This document shows, piece after piece, positions 25,451-36,200 of a stretch of 64,000 bases of DNA. How positions within the stretch are numbered: position 1 is the stretch's first letter; every line of letters begins with the position of its first letter. The notes under the pieces are model-generated. The model searched no databases, had not been told where the DNA came from, and saw nothing but the letters and a program-made list of their open reading frames with translations. Source of the stretch: Hymenobacter negativus (GTDB taxonomy: Bacteria; Bacteroidota; Bacteroidia; Cytophagales; Hymenobacteraceae). The stretch is taken from positions 434,001-498,000 of the forward strand of contig NZ_JAEDAE010000002.1 in assembly GCF_016056375.1 (NCBI RefSeq), given 5' to 3'. Both the position numbers and the translations under genes were made by a program.

Positions 25451-26713
25451 ATGCTTCGCTTTTATTCATTCGTGCTGGTTGTGCTGCTGGCGCTGACCAG
25501 CCGTCCGGCGGCCGGCTACGCCGTGCTCACGCACCAGGCCAACATCGACTCGACCTGGGAGCGCTGCCTGGTGCCGGCCATTCTGAAGCGCTATCCCGGC
25601 TCGACGCCCGAACAACTGGTTGATGCCAAGGCGTATGCCTACGGCGGGGCCATTATCCAAGACATGGGCTACTATCCCTTCGGCTCGGTGCTGTTCACGA
25701 ACCTGACGCACTACGTGCGCTCCGGCGACTTCATTCGCAACCTCATCGACGAGTCCCGCGACCTGAACGATTACGCCTTTGCCCTGGGCGCGCTGGCCCA
25801 CTACTCGGCCGACCTCAACGGCCACGCCGAGGGCACCAACCGCGCCGTGCCTTTGGTGTATCCCGACCTGAAAGCGAAATACGGCGACGTAGTGACTTAC
25901 GAGCAGGGCCGCAAGCAGCACGGGCAGCTGGAGTTTTCGTTTGATGTGGTGCAACTGGCCAGCGGCAAGTACCACAGCCAGGACTACCACCAGAAGATTG
26001 GCTTCAAGGTGAGCAAAGCGCCACTGGAGCGGGCCTTCCTGAAAACCTACGGCCTAGAGCTGGGCCAGGTAATTGTGAACGTGGACCTGAGCATTGCCAG
26101 CTACCGCTTTGCGGTGAGCCAGCTCATTCCCACAGCGGCCCGCGCCGCCTGGCACTACAAGCGCAAGGACATCATGAAGCTGAGCCCCGGCGCCCGGCGG
26201 CGCGACTACATGGCGCGCAACCACCCCAACGCCTTCCGCAAAGAGTATGGCAAGGAGTATAAGCGGCCGGGTTTTGGGGCGCGCATCATTTCGTATTTCA
26301 TCCGGGTACTGCCTAAGATTGGGCCACTAAAGCCATTTGCCTTCAAGCTGCCCACGCCGGAAGCCGAGCAGATTTTCCGGGCCAGCTTCCGCAAGGTGAT
26401 GGTGAGCTACTGCGCCAACGTGGCCCGCCAACCCGCCGATACCACCGCCGCGCCCCTCACCCTGGCCAATGCCGACTTTGATACCGGCCATCCCACCCGC
26501 GCCGGCGAGTACGGCCTGGCCGACGAAACCTACGGCGAATGGCTGCGCAAGCTGGCCGGCAAGAAGTTCGAAAACCTTAGCCCCGTGGCCCGCCAGAACA
26601 TCCTCGCTTTCTACGGCACCCAGCCCAAAACCCCGGCCTCGCAGGAAGAAAAAGAGGGCAGCAAACAGCAGGAAACCCAGGCCGCGCTGGAGCAGCTTCG
26701 CACGCTCCACTAA
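25451..26713 (+). CDS. Secreted zinc-dependent phospholipase C-like protein
   Basis: A 420-residue protein with a signal peptide (FYSFVLVVLLALTSRPAAGYA). The mature start YAVLTHQANIDSTW and the later DYAFALGALAHYSADLNGHAEGTN are typical of the zinc-dependent phospholipase C / S1-P1 nuclease fold, where the exposed N-terminus and His/Asp residues bind zinc. A long basic C-terminal region (about 230-300, RRRDYMARNHPNAFRKEYGK) and a Gln/Glu-rich tail follow. The ATG at 25451 is chosen because it yields the signal peptide. It lies 79 bases after the GH5-like gene; substrate and any link to sugar use are unknown. Confidence 0.75.
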   Translation: MLRFYSFVLVVLLALTSRPAAGYAVLTHQANIDSTWERCLVPAILKRYPGSTPEQLVDAKAYAYGGAIIQDMGYYPFGSVLFTNLTHYVRSGDFIRNLIDESRDLNDYAFALGALAHYSADLNGHAEGTNRAVPLVYPDLKAKYGDVVTYEQGRKQHGQLEFSFDVVQLASGKYHSQDYHQKIGFKVSKAPLERAFLKTYGLELGQVIVNVDLSIASYRFAVSQLIPTAARAAWHYKRKDIMKLSPGARRRDYMARNHPNAFRKEYGKEYKRPGFGARIISYFIRVLPKIGPLKPFAFKLPTPEAEQIFRASFRKVMVSYCANVARQPADTTAAPLTLANADFDTGHPTRAGEYGLADETYGEWLRKLAGKKFENLSPVARQNILAFYGTQPKTPASQEEKEGSKQQETQAALEQLRTLH

Positions 26714-26740
26714 AAGAAAAAACCGGATGGACGGCAATTG

Positions 26741-26799
26741 AGGTATGTAAAAAAGCAAGTGCTTGCAAGGCTGGCTTTTTTACATACCTTTCTTTTTTT
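26741..26799 (+). terminator. Strong hairpin terminator
   Basis: AGGTATGTAAAAAAGC (26741-26756) pairs perfectly with its reverse complement at 26774-26789, and the stem is followed by a T-rich tract. It ends the transcript of the phospholipase-like gene. Confidence 0.75.
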
Positions 26800-26868
26800 T
26801 AGCCTGTTCTGTCGGCTTTTGATGCTTTCGCTTACCTAACCCATCCATTCACTCACAAGTCCTTTTCT

Positions 26869-29800
26869 ATGTTGAAACGCTACTTAATGGAAATGCCACC
26901 GCTGCGCTGGGCGCGGCGATTGGCTCTGTTTGTGCTGCTGCCTATGCTGGGCCAGGCCGCGCCGTTTACTCCCGGCAACGTGGTGGTGGTGCGCGTCGGC
27001 GACGGCTCGGCAGGCCTTACCAGCGCAGCCACCGCAGTGGTTTTACTTGAATACACGCCGGCCGGCGTGCTGGTGCAGTCCATACCCCTGCCCACAGCAG
27101 TGTCGGGCACCAATCGCATTTTGACGGTAGCGGGCTCTTCGACTACCGATGCGGGCCTGACGCGCTCAGCTGACGGCGCCTACCTAGTGATAACCGGCTA
27201 CGATGCCGCCCCTGGGGTGGCGGCTGTAGCTGGTACGGCCCCGGCTACCACCAACCGCATAGTAGGACGCGTGGCTGCCGATGGCTCCATTGACACCAGT
27301 ACGCGCCTGACCGATGCCACGGGCAACCTGCGCGCCGGTACCACGGTAAACGGCACTAGCTTCTACACGGCTGGTTCGTCGGGCGGGGTGCGCTACGTGC
27401 CCTTCGGCAACAACGGTACTTCAACCGTCATCAGCAGCACGCCCAGCAACCTGCGCTATGTTAATACGTTCGGGGGCAACCTCTACGTTAGCAGCGGCTC
27501 CTCGCCCTTCATCGGCGTTAGCCAGGTAGGCAGCGGTTTGCCCACCACCAGCGGCCAGACTACGGTACTGCTGCCCGGCTTCCCAGCTAACAGTGCTGTA
27601 AGCCCGCTGGCTTTCTACTTCGCCGACCTTAACCCTTCGGTACCAGGAGTTGATGTCGTCTACGTGGCCGACGACGGTAATACCGCAGCCGGCGGGGGCA
27701 TTCAGAAATTTAGCCTGGTCGGCAGTACCTGGACCTACAACGGCACCATTACCGGCGGCTCGGGCTCGTCCATTCGCGGCCTCGATGGCCAGGTAGGTGC
27801 TACCGGCGTCGTTACGCTGGTGGCCAGCGGCAGCGGCTTATTCTTTCTCAACGATAACAGCGGCTACAATAACGCTCCTAGCACCGCTACCCTGCCGGCG
27901 GCCATTGCTACTGCTGGCACCAACTATTCTTTCCGTGGTGCGGCCTTTGCCAATGCCGTGCCCGTCATCACCAATATCGCGCCCGCCAGCGGGCAGACCG
28001 GTACCCCGGTAACGATTACAGGCACCAACTTCACTGGCGTAAAAGCTGTGACCCTGAACGGCGCGGCCATCACCGGTTACACGGTGGTGAACGCCTCCAC
28101 CATTACCTTCAACGTGCCCACGGGGGCCACCAGCGGTACCATCACCGTGACCACGCCCCTCGGCACGGCCACCAGCCCCGGCACGTTTACCGTGCTGCCC
28201 GACAACCCGGCGCCCACCATCAGCAGTCTCTCCCCCAGCTCGGTGACGGCCGGCGCGGCCGCTCAGACGCTGACGGTGAACGGCACCAACTTCATCGCCT
28301 CGTCGGTGGTGAATTTCAATAATACCGCCCGTACCACCACCTACGTATCGGCCACGCAGCTCACCATCCAGCTCACGGCCGGCGACCAGGCCACGGCCGG
28401 CTCCTACAACGTGACCGTGACCAACCCCACGCCCGGCGGCGGCACCTCGGCGGCGGCCACGTTTACCGTTAGCCCGGCCGCGCTGCCCAACCTGGTGGTT
28501 AGCACCGGCACGGCGACGGCGCCCACGCCCATTACGGGCAACTACAACAACGTAACCATCAACCCCAATGCCTTCGCGGTGTTGGTAGGTCCGCTCACGG
28601 CCGCTGGCACGCTCACCATTTCAGGGGGCGGGGGCCTGGCCCAGAACTGCCAGTTGCTGAGCGGCACCGGCACCTTCGACCTGCAGGCCGGCGGCACGCT
28701 GGCTATCTGCGACCCGGCCGGCATTGCGCCCACGGGCGTGCCCACCGGTGCCGTGCTGCTGCTGGGCACCCGCACCTACAGCCCGCTGGCCAACTACATC
28801 TACAACGGCACCGCTGCGCAGGCAACGGGCCTGGGCTTGCCCACTACGGTACTGGCAGTGGGTGTGGCCAACCCAGCCAACGTGACCCTGAGCCAGGGCC
28901 TGAGCCTGACGCAGGGCCTGCAGCTGCAAAACGGCAACCTCATCACCAACAGCCAGCCCTTCACGCTGCTTTCGTCGGCCACGGGCACGGCCGGCGTGGT
29001 GAACGTGGGCGGCGTGGTAGTGGGCACGGCCACGGTGCAGCGCTACATCAACAGCAGCAACTCGCTGGGCTACCGCCACTACTCGGCCCCGGTGAGCAAC
29101 ACCACCTTCGCCGACCTGAACGCTCCAGGCTTCACGCCAGTGTTCAACCCGAGCTACAACAGCAGCGCCACGCCGGGTACCGTAAGGCCCTTCCCCACGG
29201 TGTTTGGCTACAACCAGGACCGCATTGCAACGGTGACCTCGAATGCCAGCGCGTTTGATAAAGGCTGGTTTTCGCCGGCCGGCTCCTCCGACCCGATGGC
29301 GGTGGGCAAAGGCTACACCGTGAATGCGCCGAACACGGCCCTGATTGACTTTGTGGGTACCCTGAACAACGGCCCCGTCGCCTCGGGCACCCTGAACCGT
29401 GGCACCGATGCCGCCGCCGGCTGGCACTTGCTGGGCAACCCCTACCCCAGCCCCCTCGACTGGAGCACGGTAACGCCCGCCCAGCGCCCCGGCATGGACG
29501 CCGCCATCTACGTGTTTGAAAGCGCCGGCCAGTACGGCGGCACCTACCGCGCCAGCGTGAACGGCGTGGGCGGCAACGCCAACAGCCCGCAGCCCATCGT
29601 GGTATCGAGCCAGGGCTACTTCGTGCGGGTAGCTTCGGGCCAGGCCAGCGGCCAGGTGAACCTCGACAACCCGAACCGCGTGACCACCTTCGGCGCGCAA
29701 CCCAGCTTCGGCCGTGGCACCGCCGACACCCGACCCCAGGTGGCCCTCACGCTGCAAGGCGCCTCGGTGGCCGACGCGGCCTACGTGTACTTCCAGGCCG

Positions 29801-30429
29801 GGGCCACTGCCGGCAAGGACGTGGAGTTTGATGCCACCAAGCTGCCCAACTCGCACGGCCTGAACCTGACCTCGCTGGCCGGCGGCGAAGCCCTCGCCAT
29901 CAACGGCCTGCCCGTGCTGGGCACGGCCACCGTGCTGGTACCCTTGAACGTGGCCGCCCCGCAAGCCGGCAGCTACTCGCTGACTGCCGATGCACTGGCC
30001 AACCTGGCCGGCACCACCGTGACGCTGATAGATGCCCTGAGCGGCACCCGCACGGTGCTGAACGTCAACTCCACCTACGCCTTTAGCCTGAGCAGCACCA
30101 CGGCCACCGGCCGCTTCGCGCTGGAGTTCCGTCCGGCGGGGGCCCTGGCCACCACGCCCGCCCAAGCGCTGGCGGCCCAGGTGCAGCTGTTTCCGAACCC
30201 GGCTTCGTCCTCGTTCCGGGTGCAGCTGCCGGTACTGGGCAGCAAAGCCGTAGTGGCCGCCACCCTCACCAACGCCCTCGGCCAAACCGTGCTGAGCCGC
30301 TCGCTGAGCGCACCTGCCGGCCAGGCCATCGACGCGGAGTTTGACGTGCACGCCCTGGCGACCGGCGTCTACACCCTGCGCCTGACCGTGGACGGCACCC
30401 TGCTGGTACGCAAAGTGGTGGTGGAATAA
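26869..30429 (+). CDS. Large surface protein: propeller-like region, two IPT/TIG domains, T9SS tail
   Basis: An 1186-residue exported protein. A signal peptide ends near LGQAAPF. Residues about 30-360 are rich in Gly/Ser/Thr beta strands, with FADLNPSVPGVDVVYVADDG. Residues about 363-445 and 447-535 are two IPT/TIG Ig-like domains (NIAPASGQTGTPVTITGTNF and SLSPSSVTAGAAAQTLTVNG). A repetitive beta region follows, with YRHYSAPVSNTTFADLNAPG at about 735. Residues about 1096-1186 are a T9SS type A sorting domain (VQLFPNPASSSF, FDVHALATGVYTLRL, VRKVVVE), so it is passed across the outer membrane by PorU/T9SS. An adhesin or polysaccharide-binding role is likely; no enzyme motif is seen. Confidence 0.85.
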   Translation: MLKRYLMEMPPLRWARRLALFVLLPMLGQAAPFTPGNVVVVRVGDGSAGLTSAATAVVLLEYTPAGVLVQSIPLPTAVSGTNRILTVAGSSTTDAGLTRSADGAYLVITGYDAAPGVAAVAGTAPATTNRIVGRVAADGSIDTSTRLTDATGNLRAGTTVNGTSFYTAGSSGGVRYVPFGNNGTSTVISSTPSNLRYVNTFGGNLYVSSGSSPFIGVSQVGSGLPTTSGQTTVLLPGFPANSAVSPLAFYFADLNPSVPGVDVVYVADDGNTAAGGGIQKFSLVGSTWTYNGTITGGSGSSIRGLDGQVGATGVVTLVASGSGLFFLNDNSGYNNAPSTATLPAAIATAGTNYSFRGAAFANAVPVITNIAPASGQTGTPVTITGTNFTGVKAVTLNGAAITGYTVVNASTITFNVPTGATSGTITVTTPLGTATSPGTFTVLPDNPAPTISSLSPSSVTAGAAAQTLTVNGTNFIASSVVNFNNTARTTTYVSATQLTIQLTAGDQATAGSYNVTVTNPTPGGGTSAAATFTVSPAALPNLVVSTGTATAPTPITGNYNNVTINPNAFAVLVGPLTAAGTLTISGGGGLAQNCQLLSGTGTFDLQAGGTLAICDPAGIAPTGVPTGAVLLLGTRTYSPLANYIYNGTAAQATGLGLPTTVLAVGVANPANVTLSQGLSLTQGLQLQNGNLITNSQPFTLLSSATGTAGVVNVGGVVVGTATVQRYINSSNSLGYRHYSAPVSNTTFADLNAPGFTPVFNPSYNSSATPGTVRPFPTVFGYNQDRIATVTSNASAFDKGWFSPAGSSDPMAVGKGYTVNAPNTALIDFVGTLNNGPVASGTLNRGTDAAAGWHLLGNPYPSPLDWSTVTPAQRPGMDAAIYVFESAGQYGGTYRASVNGVGGNANSPQPIVVSSQGYFVRVASGQASGQVNLDNPNRVTTFGAQPSFGRGTADTRPQVALTLQGASVADAAYVYFQAGATAGKDVEFDATKLPNSHGLNLTSLAGGEALAINGLPVLGTATVLVPLNVAAPQAGSYSLTADALANLAGTTVTLIDALSGTRTVLNVNSTYAFSLSSTTATGRFALEFRPAGALATTPAQALAAQVQLFPNPASSSFRVQLPVLGSKAVVAATLTNALGQTVLSRSLSAPAGQAIDAEFDVHALATGVYTLRLTVDGTLLVRKVVVE

Positions 30430-30447
30430 CCATCGGCCATCGAGTAT

Positions 30448-30482
30448 AAAAAAGGCCGGCCCTTATTGGGTCGGCCTTTTTC
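30448..30482. terminator. Bidirectional terminator
   Basis: AAAAAGGCCGGCCC pairs with GGGTCGGCCTTTTT around a five-base loop (one G-T pair). It lies between convergent genes ending at 30429 and 30509, and T runs flank the stem on both strands. Confidence 0.75.
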
Positions 30483-30508
30483 ATTTGTCTTGATTTCAGA
30501 GGTTTGTC

Positions 30509-32284
30509 TTACTCCACCGTGAGCGGCCGGCTGGTGCGCTGAGCGCCGACTTGAATTTGCAGGTGATAGAGGCCGGGCATCAGCCCGGACAGCGGCAGCA
30601 CGGCGGTGGCGCCGGTGGCGGGCAGCGTTAGCCGCTGGGACTTTACGTGCCGGCCGAGGCCATCCAAAAGCGTGAGCGTGGCCTCGGTGGTGCCGGGCAC
30701 GGGCGGGATGTGCACGGTGGCGGCGGTGTGGGCCGGGTTGGGGGCCAGGCTCAGGCCGGCCAGCGGCGTGGCGGCAGTGGTGGCCAGCCCGGTCGCATCG
30801 TCGAGCGCCGCCAGGAAGGGGACATAGCTGGTGGCCGGGTAAACAAAAGAGATGGTGCCAAAACTAGCCTGGGTGTAGACCACGCCAGCAGTGTAAAGCG
30901 TGGTGCCGCTAAGCGCGGCCGCGTAGGTCTGGTCGTTGAAACGGCCACCGGCCTGTTGTGCCCAATCGAACCGGGCACTGCTGCCCAGGTCGGTGATTTT
31001 GGTGGCAAAAATGTCGGGGTAGCCGTTGCCACCGCCGAAGTTATTTAGCGAATAGGAGCCAAAATCAATATTTGCACTGTTGAAATAGCCCGTCATGTAC
31101 GCCTGCGCTCCGCTCACGGCCAGGCCGGTAACGTAGTCGTTTTCGGTGCCGCCCAGGCCCTGTGCCCAGGCAACGGTGCCGGTGTTGCCCGTATCGGTGA
31201 GCTTGGTCAGGAACACGTCAAGAGTCGCGGCCGGGCCGGAGTTGGTGAGGGTGGTGCCCCCGATGCGCAGAACCGGAGAATCGAAGCCCCCAGCCAGGTA
31301 GATGCCGAAGCCACTCACGGCCAGCGCACTGGCGTATTCGCCCTTGCCCTCGCCGATATTTTGCGCCCAGGCAAAGCCCGGTGCCGTGCCCGTATCGGTG
31401 AGCTTGGCCACGTACACGCTGTAGCTGGTGCCCACCTTGGCCAGGCTCAGGTTGCCGAGGCTCAGCGTGGGGCTATTGAAGCTGCCGGTCAGGTACACGT
31501 TCGGGCCGCTCACGGCCACGGCGCGGCAGTTGTCGTTGGCGGTGCCGCTCAGGTGTTGGGTCCAGGCAAAGCTGCTGGTGCTGCCCGCATCGGTGAGCTT
31601 GGTGAGGAAACCATCGGCGGAAAAATTCTGCAGGCTGCTTTTGGTGAGGGTGGTAGGGCCGAAGGCCACCGTCGGGCTTTGGAAGTAGCCGGCCAGGTAC
31701 ACGCTGCCGCCGCTGGTGGCCAGGCCCGTCGCAAAGTCGTTGTCCGTGCCGCCGATTTGTTTCGCCCAATCAAATCCGGCGGAGCTGCCCCCATCAGTGA
31801 GTTTGGCTACGAATATGTCGACCAGGCTAGTATTCAGCGTGGAGCTGGTGAGCGTAGTCGAGCCGAAAGTGGCCGGCCCATAAAATTCGCCGCACACGTA
31901 CACGCTATTCCCACTCACGGCCAGGCCTTTCACGGCGGTGGCATACGCGGAGGCCGGCTCAGCCCAAATGAAATTGCCAGTAACCGGGCTCCATTTGGCC
32001 ACAAATACGCTTTCGCCCCGCGTGCTGGTCAGCATAAAAGCACCGAAATACACCGTGCCTATAAATTTGCCCGCCAGGTAGACATTGCCGCTGGCATCGG
32101 TGGCCATAGCCTCCACGCTGGAAGAATTGGCGCCAGAGGCCGATTCTGTGACGGCAATGGCCGACTGCCAGACGGGAACCTGAGCACGGGTGCCGCCGCT
32201 GGCCAGCAACACAATGAGCAGCAGCAAAAGCGCCCTTACGCGCAGGCCGCAACCAACAGAACCTGTAAATAATGCAGAAATCAT
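30509..32284 (-). CDS. Secreted SBBP-type beta-propeller protein with T9SS tail
   Basis: A 591-residue exported protein with a signal peptide (RALLLLLIVLLASGGTRAQ). Residues about 45-490 are made of repeating units of roughly 55-65 residues, each with AVSGxxVYLxGxF, a TTLT strand and FVAKLTDxGxxxxFxWAQ; about seven units are present, which fits a SBBP-repeat beta-propeller. Residues about 500-591 form a T9SS sorting domain (LSLAPNPAHTAAT, GLMPGLYHLQIQ, RPLTVE). No catalytic motif is visible; a scaffold or binding function is inferred. It is convergent with the IPT/TIG protein gene. Confidence 0.85.
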   Translation of the reverse strand: MISALFTGSVGCGLRVRALLLLLIVLLASGGTRAQVPVWQSAIAVTESASGANSSSVEAMATDASGNVYLAGKFIGTVYFGAFMLTSTRGESVFVAKWSPVTGNFIWAEPASAYATAVKGLAVSGNSVYVCGEFYGPATFGSTTLTSSTLNTSLVDIFVAKLTDGGSSAGFDWAKQIGGTDNDFATGLATSGGSVYLAGYFQSPTVAFGPTTLTKSSLQNFSADGFLTKLTDAGSTSSFAWTQHLSGTANDNCRAVAVSGPNVYLTGSFNSPTLSLGNLSLAKVGTSYSVYVAKLTDTGTAPGFAWAQNIGEGKGEYASALAVSGFGIYLAGGFDSPVLRIGGTTLTNSGPAATLDVFLTKLTDTGNTGTVAWAQGLGGTENDYVTGLAVSGAQAYMTGYFNSANIDFGSYSLNNFGGGNGYPDIFATKITDLGSSARFDWAQQAGGRFNDQTYAAALSGTTLYTAGVVYTQASFGTISFVYPATSYVPFLAALDDATGLATTAATPLAGLSLAPNPAHTAATVHIPPVPGTTEATLTLLDGLGRHVKSQRLTLPATGATAVLPLSGLMPGLYHLQIQVGAQRTSRPLTVE

Positions 32285-32450
32285 AGCCAGTAGAGAAGGT
32301 GGAAAGGATGCTCTAAAGGTACTCCCCGAAGCAATTAGGCCGGCACTTCAGCTATTCAAACACACAGGCCAATTCTTCCCTCAGTCCCACGCCCGCCAAC
32401 GGGCTGCTGCCGCTGGATGTGCCAGCCCCGCAGGAGCCGCGAGCATGGCG

Positions 32451-32930
32451 CTAAGTAAATTGTTCGATAACCGCAGCCTGCGCCGGAAACTCGTGGGTTA
32501 GCTGGGTGCGGTCGGCCAGCTCGAAATCCGCAAAATCGAAGCCCGGCGCCACCGTGCAGCTCACCAGCGCAAAGCCAACGCCGCCCTGCACGCGGGCCCC
32601 AAACCACGTATGCGCCGGCACCACGGCCTGGGGCATTTCGCCCCGCGCCACGTTGTGGCCCAGCGTGAGGACGGTAAGCTGACCGTTTTCCAACAGCAGC
32701 ACCTCCAGGGGCTGGCCCTGATGGAAAAACCACAGTTCATCGGACTGAATGCGATGGAAATGCGACTTGTTTTCGTTTTCCAACAGGTAATAGATGGCGG
32801 TGCTTGCGTTGCGCTGGGCACCGCTCGCGGCCGTGGTGTGAAGGCTGGCCCGGTAGGTTTCGCGGTAGTAGCCGCCTTCGGGGTGGGGCTGCAGGTGCAG
32901 CTGCTGAATGAGGTCGTGGGCGGTAGTCAT
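32451..32930 (-). CDS. Cupin-fold protein, DUF985 family
   Basis: A 159-residue member of the Cupin_5 (DUF985) family. The N-terminal QLHLQPHPEGGYYRETYRAS and the later SAIYYLL-type segment (STAIYYLLENENKSHFHRI) are family hallmarks, with QSDELWFFHQGQPLEVLLL forming the cupin core and APGFDFADFELADR near the C-terminus. Members are small cytosolic beta-barrels of unsettled function, some tied to sugar metabolism. It is a single gene here, divergent from the pectinesterase gene. Confidence 0.9.
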   Translation of the reverse strand: MTTAHDLIQQLHLQPHPEGGYYRETYRASLHTTAASGAQRNASTAIYYLLENENKSHFHRIQSDELWFFHQGQPLEVLLLENGQLTVLTLGHNVARGEMPQAVVPAHTWFGARVQGGVGFALVSCTVAPGFDFADFELADRTQLTHEFPAQAAVIEQFT

Positions 32931-33230
32931 GGTGGCGAAAGTAAACAGCAGTCGCGCAGAGTAGGAGGGGAGGCCACTGTTGCCGATGCTTCCATACCCG
33001 GCAGATGGTGTCGAACGGCGGCCCGCAATGCTCTGCTTTCGTCCGAAATTCCTCGCGGCCGAAGGCGGCAGTTTTGGTTCTGGTGTGCTGCCCCAACTGA
33101 CGCGCTGGGAACGTTCCCGGCATCGATTGCGAGGATTTAATCGGCTCGTTCAGTACTGTACCGGCAGGTTGAAGCCTACCTTTCTTACTGCTAATTCACG
33201 GAATTCCTGCCCAACACCAAACCTTCATTT
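32931..33230. promoter_or_regulatory. Intergenic region upstream of pectinesterase
   Basis: A 300-base gap without a gene. It contains the perfect palindrome GGGAACGTTCCC (33107-33118) with central CG, and TACCTTTC (33177-33184), a near -7 box about 47 bases before the pectinesterase ATG. Both are weak but placed where control of the pectinesterase would be expected. Confidence 0.35.
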
Positions 33231-36200
33231 ATGAACCGAATATTTACCCTGCGCACCGCGTTTACCGGTGCGCTCGTGCTGCTGCTGCTGGCCCTGTGCC
33301 CCCGGCTGTACGCCTACGACCTGACGGTGGCCAAAGACGGCACCGGCAATTACACCACCGTGCAGGCCGCCATCGACGCGGCCCCCACCGGCCGCACCGC
33401 GCCGTTTACCATTTTCATCAAGAACGGCAAATACAAGGAGTTGATTGTGGTGCCGGCCACCAAGCCCTTCATTCAGCTGGTGGGCGAGAGCGTGGGCAAT
33501 ACTGTGTTGACTTACAACAACTCGGCCGGTACGCTCGTGAATGGCGTGGCGCTGGGCACCCAGAACTCGGCTTCGGTCACCATCAACGCCACCGACTTTT
33601 CGGCCCTAAACCTGACATTCGAAAACTCTTTTGGCGAGGCTTCGTCAGGTGGACAGGCCGTGGCCATTCTGGTGAATAACGACCGGGCGGCCTTCCGCAA
33701 CTGCCGTTTCCTGGGTAACCAGGACACCATGTACCTCAAGGGCAACGGCACGCCGCGCCAGTATTTCGTGAACTGCTACATCGAGGGCAATACGGATTTC
33801 ATTTTCGGCAGCGCCGTTGCCTTGTTTGAAAACTGCAACATCTACGCGAAGAACAAAACCACCACCAACACCTCCTACATTGCCGTGCCCAACACGCCAG
33901 CCGGCCAGGCGTTTGGCCTCGTGTTTAAGAACTGCAACGTGACCGGGCACTCGGTGGCCGGCGGCACCCGCTACGACCTGGGTCGCCCCTGGCAGGCCAA
34001 CCCCAAAGCGGCGTTCCTGAATTGCAACCTGTCCACGCCCATCATTCTCGACGAGGGCTGGTCACCCACCAGTTCGGCCGGCACGGCCACCATCCGCGAC
34101 TCGTATTTCGTGGAGTACCAGAACACCCACTTCAACGGCAAGGCCATCAACGTGAGCAGCCGCGTGCTCTCGGGCCAGGGCCTCACGCCCCCGCAGCCTT
34201 CCTCGCAGCTCACCGCCGCCGAAGCCGCCACTTACACCAAAGCCAACATTCTGGGTGCCTGGGACCCCTGCACGCTGATTGACTGCGCCACGCCGTTTGT
34301 GAAATCGGTAATCGTCAATAACTTCCGGGGCGTGAAAGGCGCCACCACATCGGCCTTCACCTGGAATACGAGCTGGCCCATCAGCGGCGACGTGCTGAGC
34401 GTGTACCGCGCCACGGCCACGCCTCCCGCTGTCCTCGGCGCATTCACCGTGGTGAGCACCCAGACCGAGCCCAGCGACACGATTTTCAACTACTCGTATT
34501 CCGATGCCATTCCGGCTTCCGGCAGCCTGTATAAGTACTTCGTGCGCGGCAGCGTCACCCCGAACCAGATTTCGTCGGACACCGTGACCATTACCAGTGC
34601 CCCCACCATCGTGGCCACGGGCACGCTGGGCAATTTTACCCAGCAGCTGGGCACCGGCTCGCCCGCCCAGAGCGTGGCCGTTTCGGGGTCCGATTTGACC
34701 GCGCCCATTGTCGTCACGGCTTCGGCCAACTACCAGGTTTCGCTGACTTCGGGCGGTACCTACGCCAGCAGCGTGAGCCTGAACCCCACCACCGGCGCGG
34801 TAGCCAGCACCCCGGTCTACGTGCGCCTGAATGCCACCACGGCCGGCACCTACCCCGGCACGCTCACCCTCACCAGCACCAATGCCACCACCGTGCGCCT
34901 GACGCTGAACGGCACGGCCATCGTAGCGCCCACGGTTACGTCGAACATTCTGCAGTACTGGCCTTTGCGCGTGAATGCTTCGGACAGCACCCAGGCCCGC
35001 AATGCCCGCCTGGCCGCCACCACGCCCACGCTCAAGCGCCTGTATTTATCCAATGGCACTACGATGGCCACCATTCCGGCCTACTCCAACCTCTATGGCC
35101 AAGCCTTCGGGCCGTCTGTTAATGGCGACGGTACCTGGACTACGGTAGGCGGCACGCTCAACCGCATGTATTACGAGCAATTCACGGTGAACGTGCCCGC
35201 AGGCGCTTCCACGGTGCGCGTCGATTCGCTGATTTTCAACTCGGGCTTCTACAACACCAGTTCCAACACGAAGATGGGCATCGTGTACTCGCTGAACGGC
35301 TTCACCACGCCCGCCGACTCCACCGAGATTTCGGGCGTAACCGGCCCCGGCGGGGCACTGGCCCTCACCGCCAGCGGCACCTTCAACCGCTCGTTCCCGC
35401 TCCTGAACGAGACGGCCGCCAACACCAACCTGTACCGTGTGGCCCTGAACGGCCCAAGCACCACCAACCCCAGCGGCGGCGTATCGGTGGCCGGTGGCCA
35501 GACACTGACCATCCGCCTGTACTTCGCCTGCGGCAGCACCGGCACCCCGCGCTACGCACTCCTGAAAAACTTTCGCGTGAAAGGCGATGTGGTGGCCGCC
35601 CCCATCGTGTCGACGGTGCTGGAGCACTGGCCCCTGCGCGTGAACAACGCCGACAGCACCCAGGCCCGCAGCAGCCGCGTGGTGTCCACCACGCCCACGC
35701 TCAAGCGGTTGTACCTGTCCAACGGCACTACCATGGCTTCCATCCCGGCCTACTCCAACCTCTACGGTCAGGCCTTCGGCCCCTCGGCCAACGGCGATGG
35801 CACCTGGACTACGGTGGGTGGCACCCTGAACCGGATGTACTACGAGCAGTTCACCCTGACCATGGCCGCCGGCTCGTCGGCGCGGGTCGATTCGCTGCTG
35901 TTCAACTCGGCGTTCTACAACACCAGCTCCAATACCAAGATGGCCGTGGTGTACTCGCTAAACGGCTTCACCACGCCCGCCGACTCGACGGAAATAGTGG
36001 GCGGCACCGGCCCCAACGGCGCACTCGTGCTCAGCGCCAGCGGCAATTTCACCAACTCGTTCCCGCTGCTGAACCGGACGACGGCCAACACCGACCTCTA
36101 CCGCGTGGCCCTGCGCAACGGCGGCGTAAACCTAGCCAGCAGCCAGACCTTGACCGTGCGCCTGTACTTCGCCTGCGGCAGCACCGGCACCCCGCGCTAC

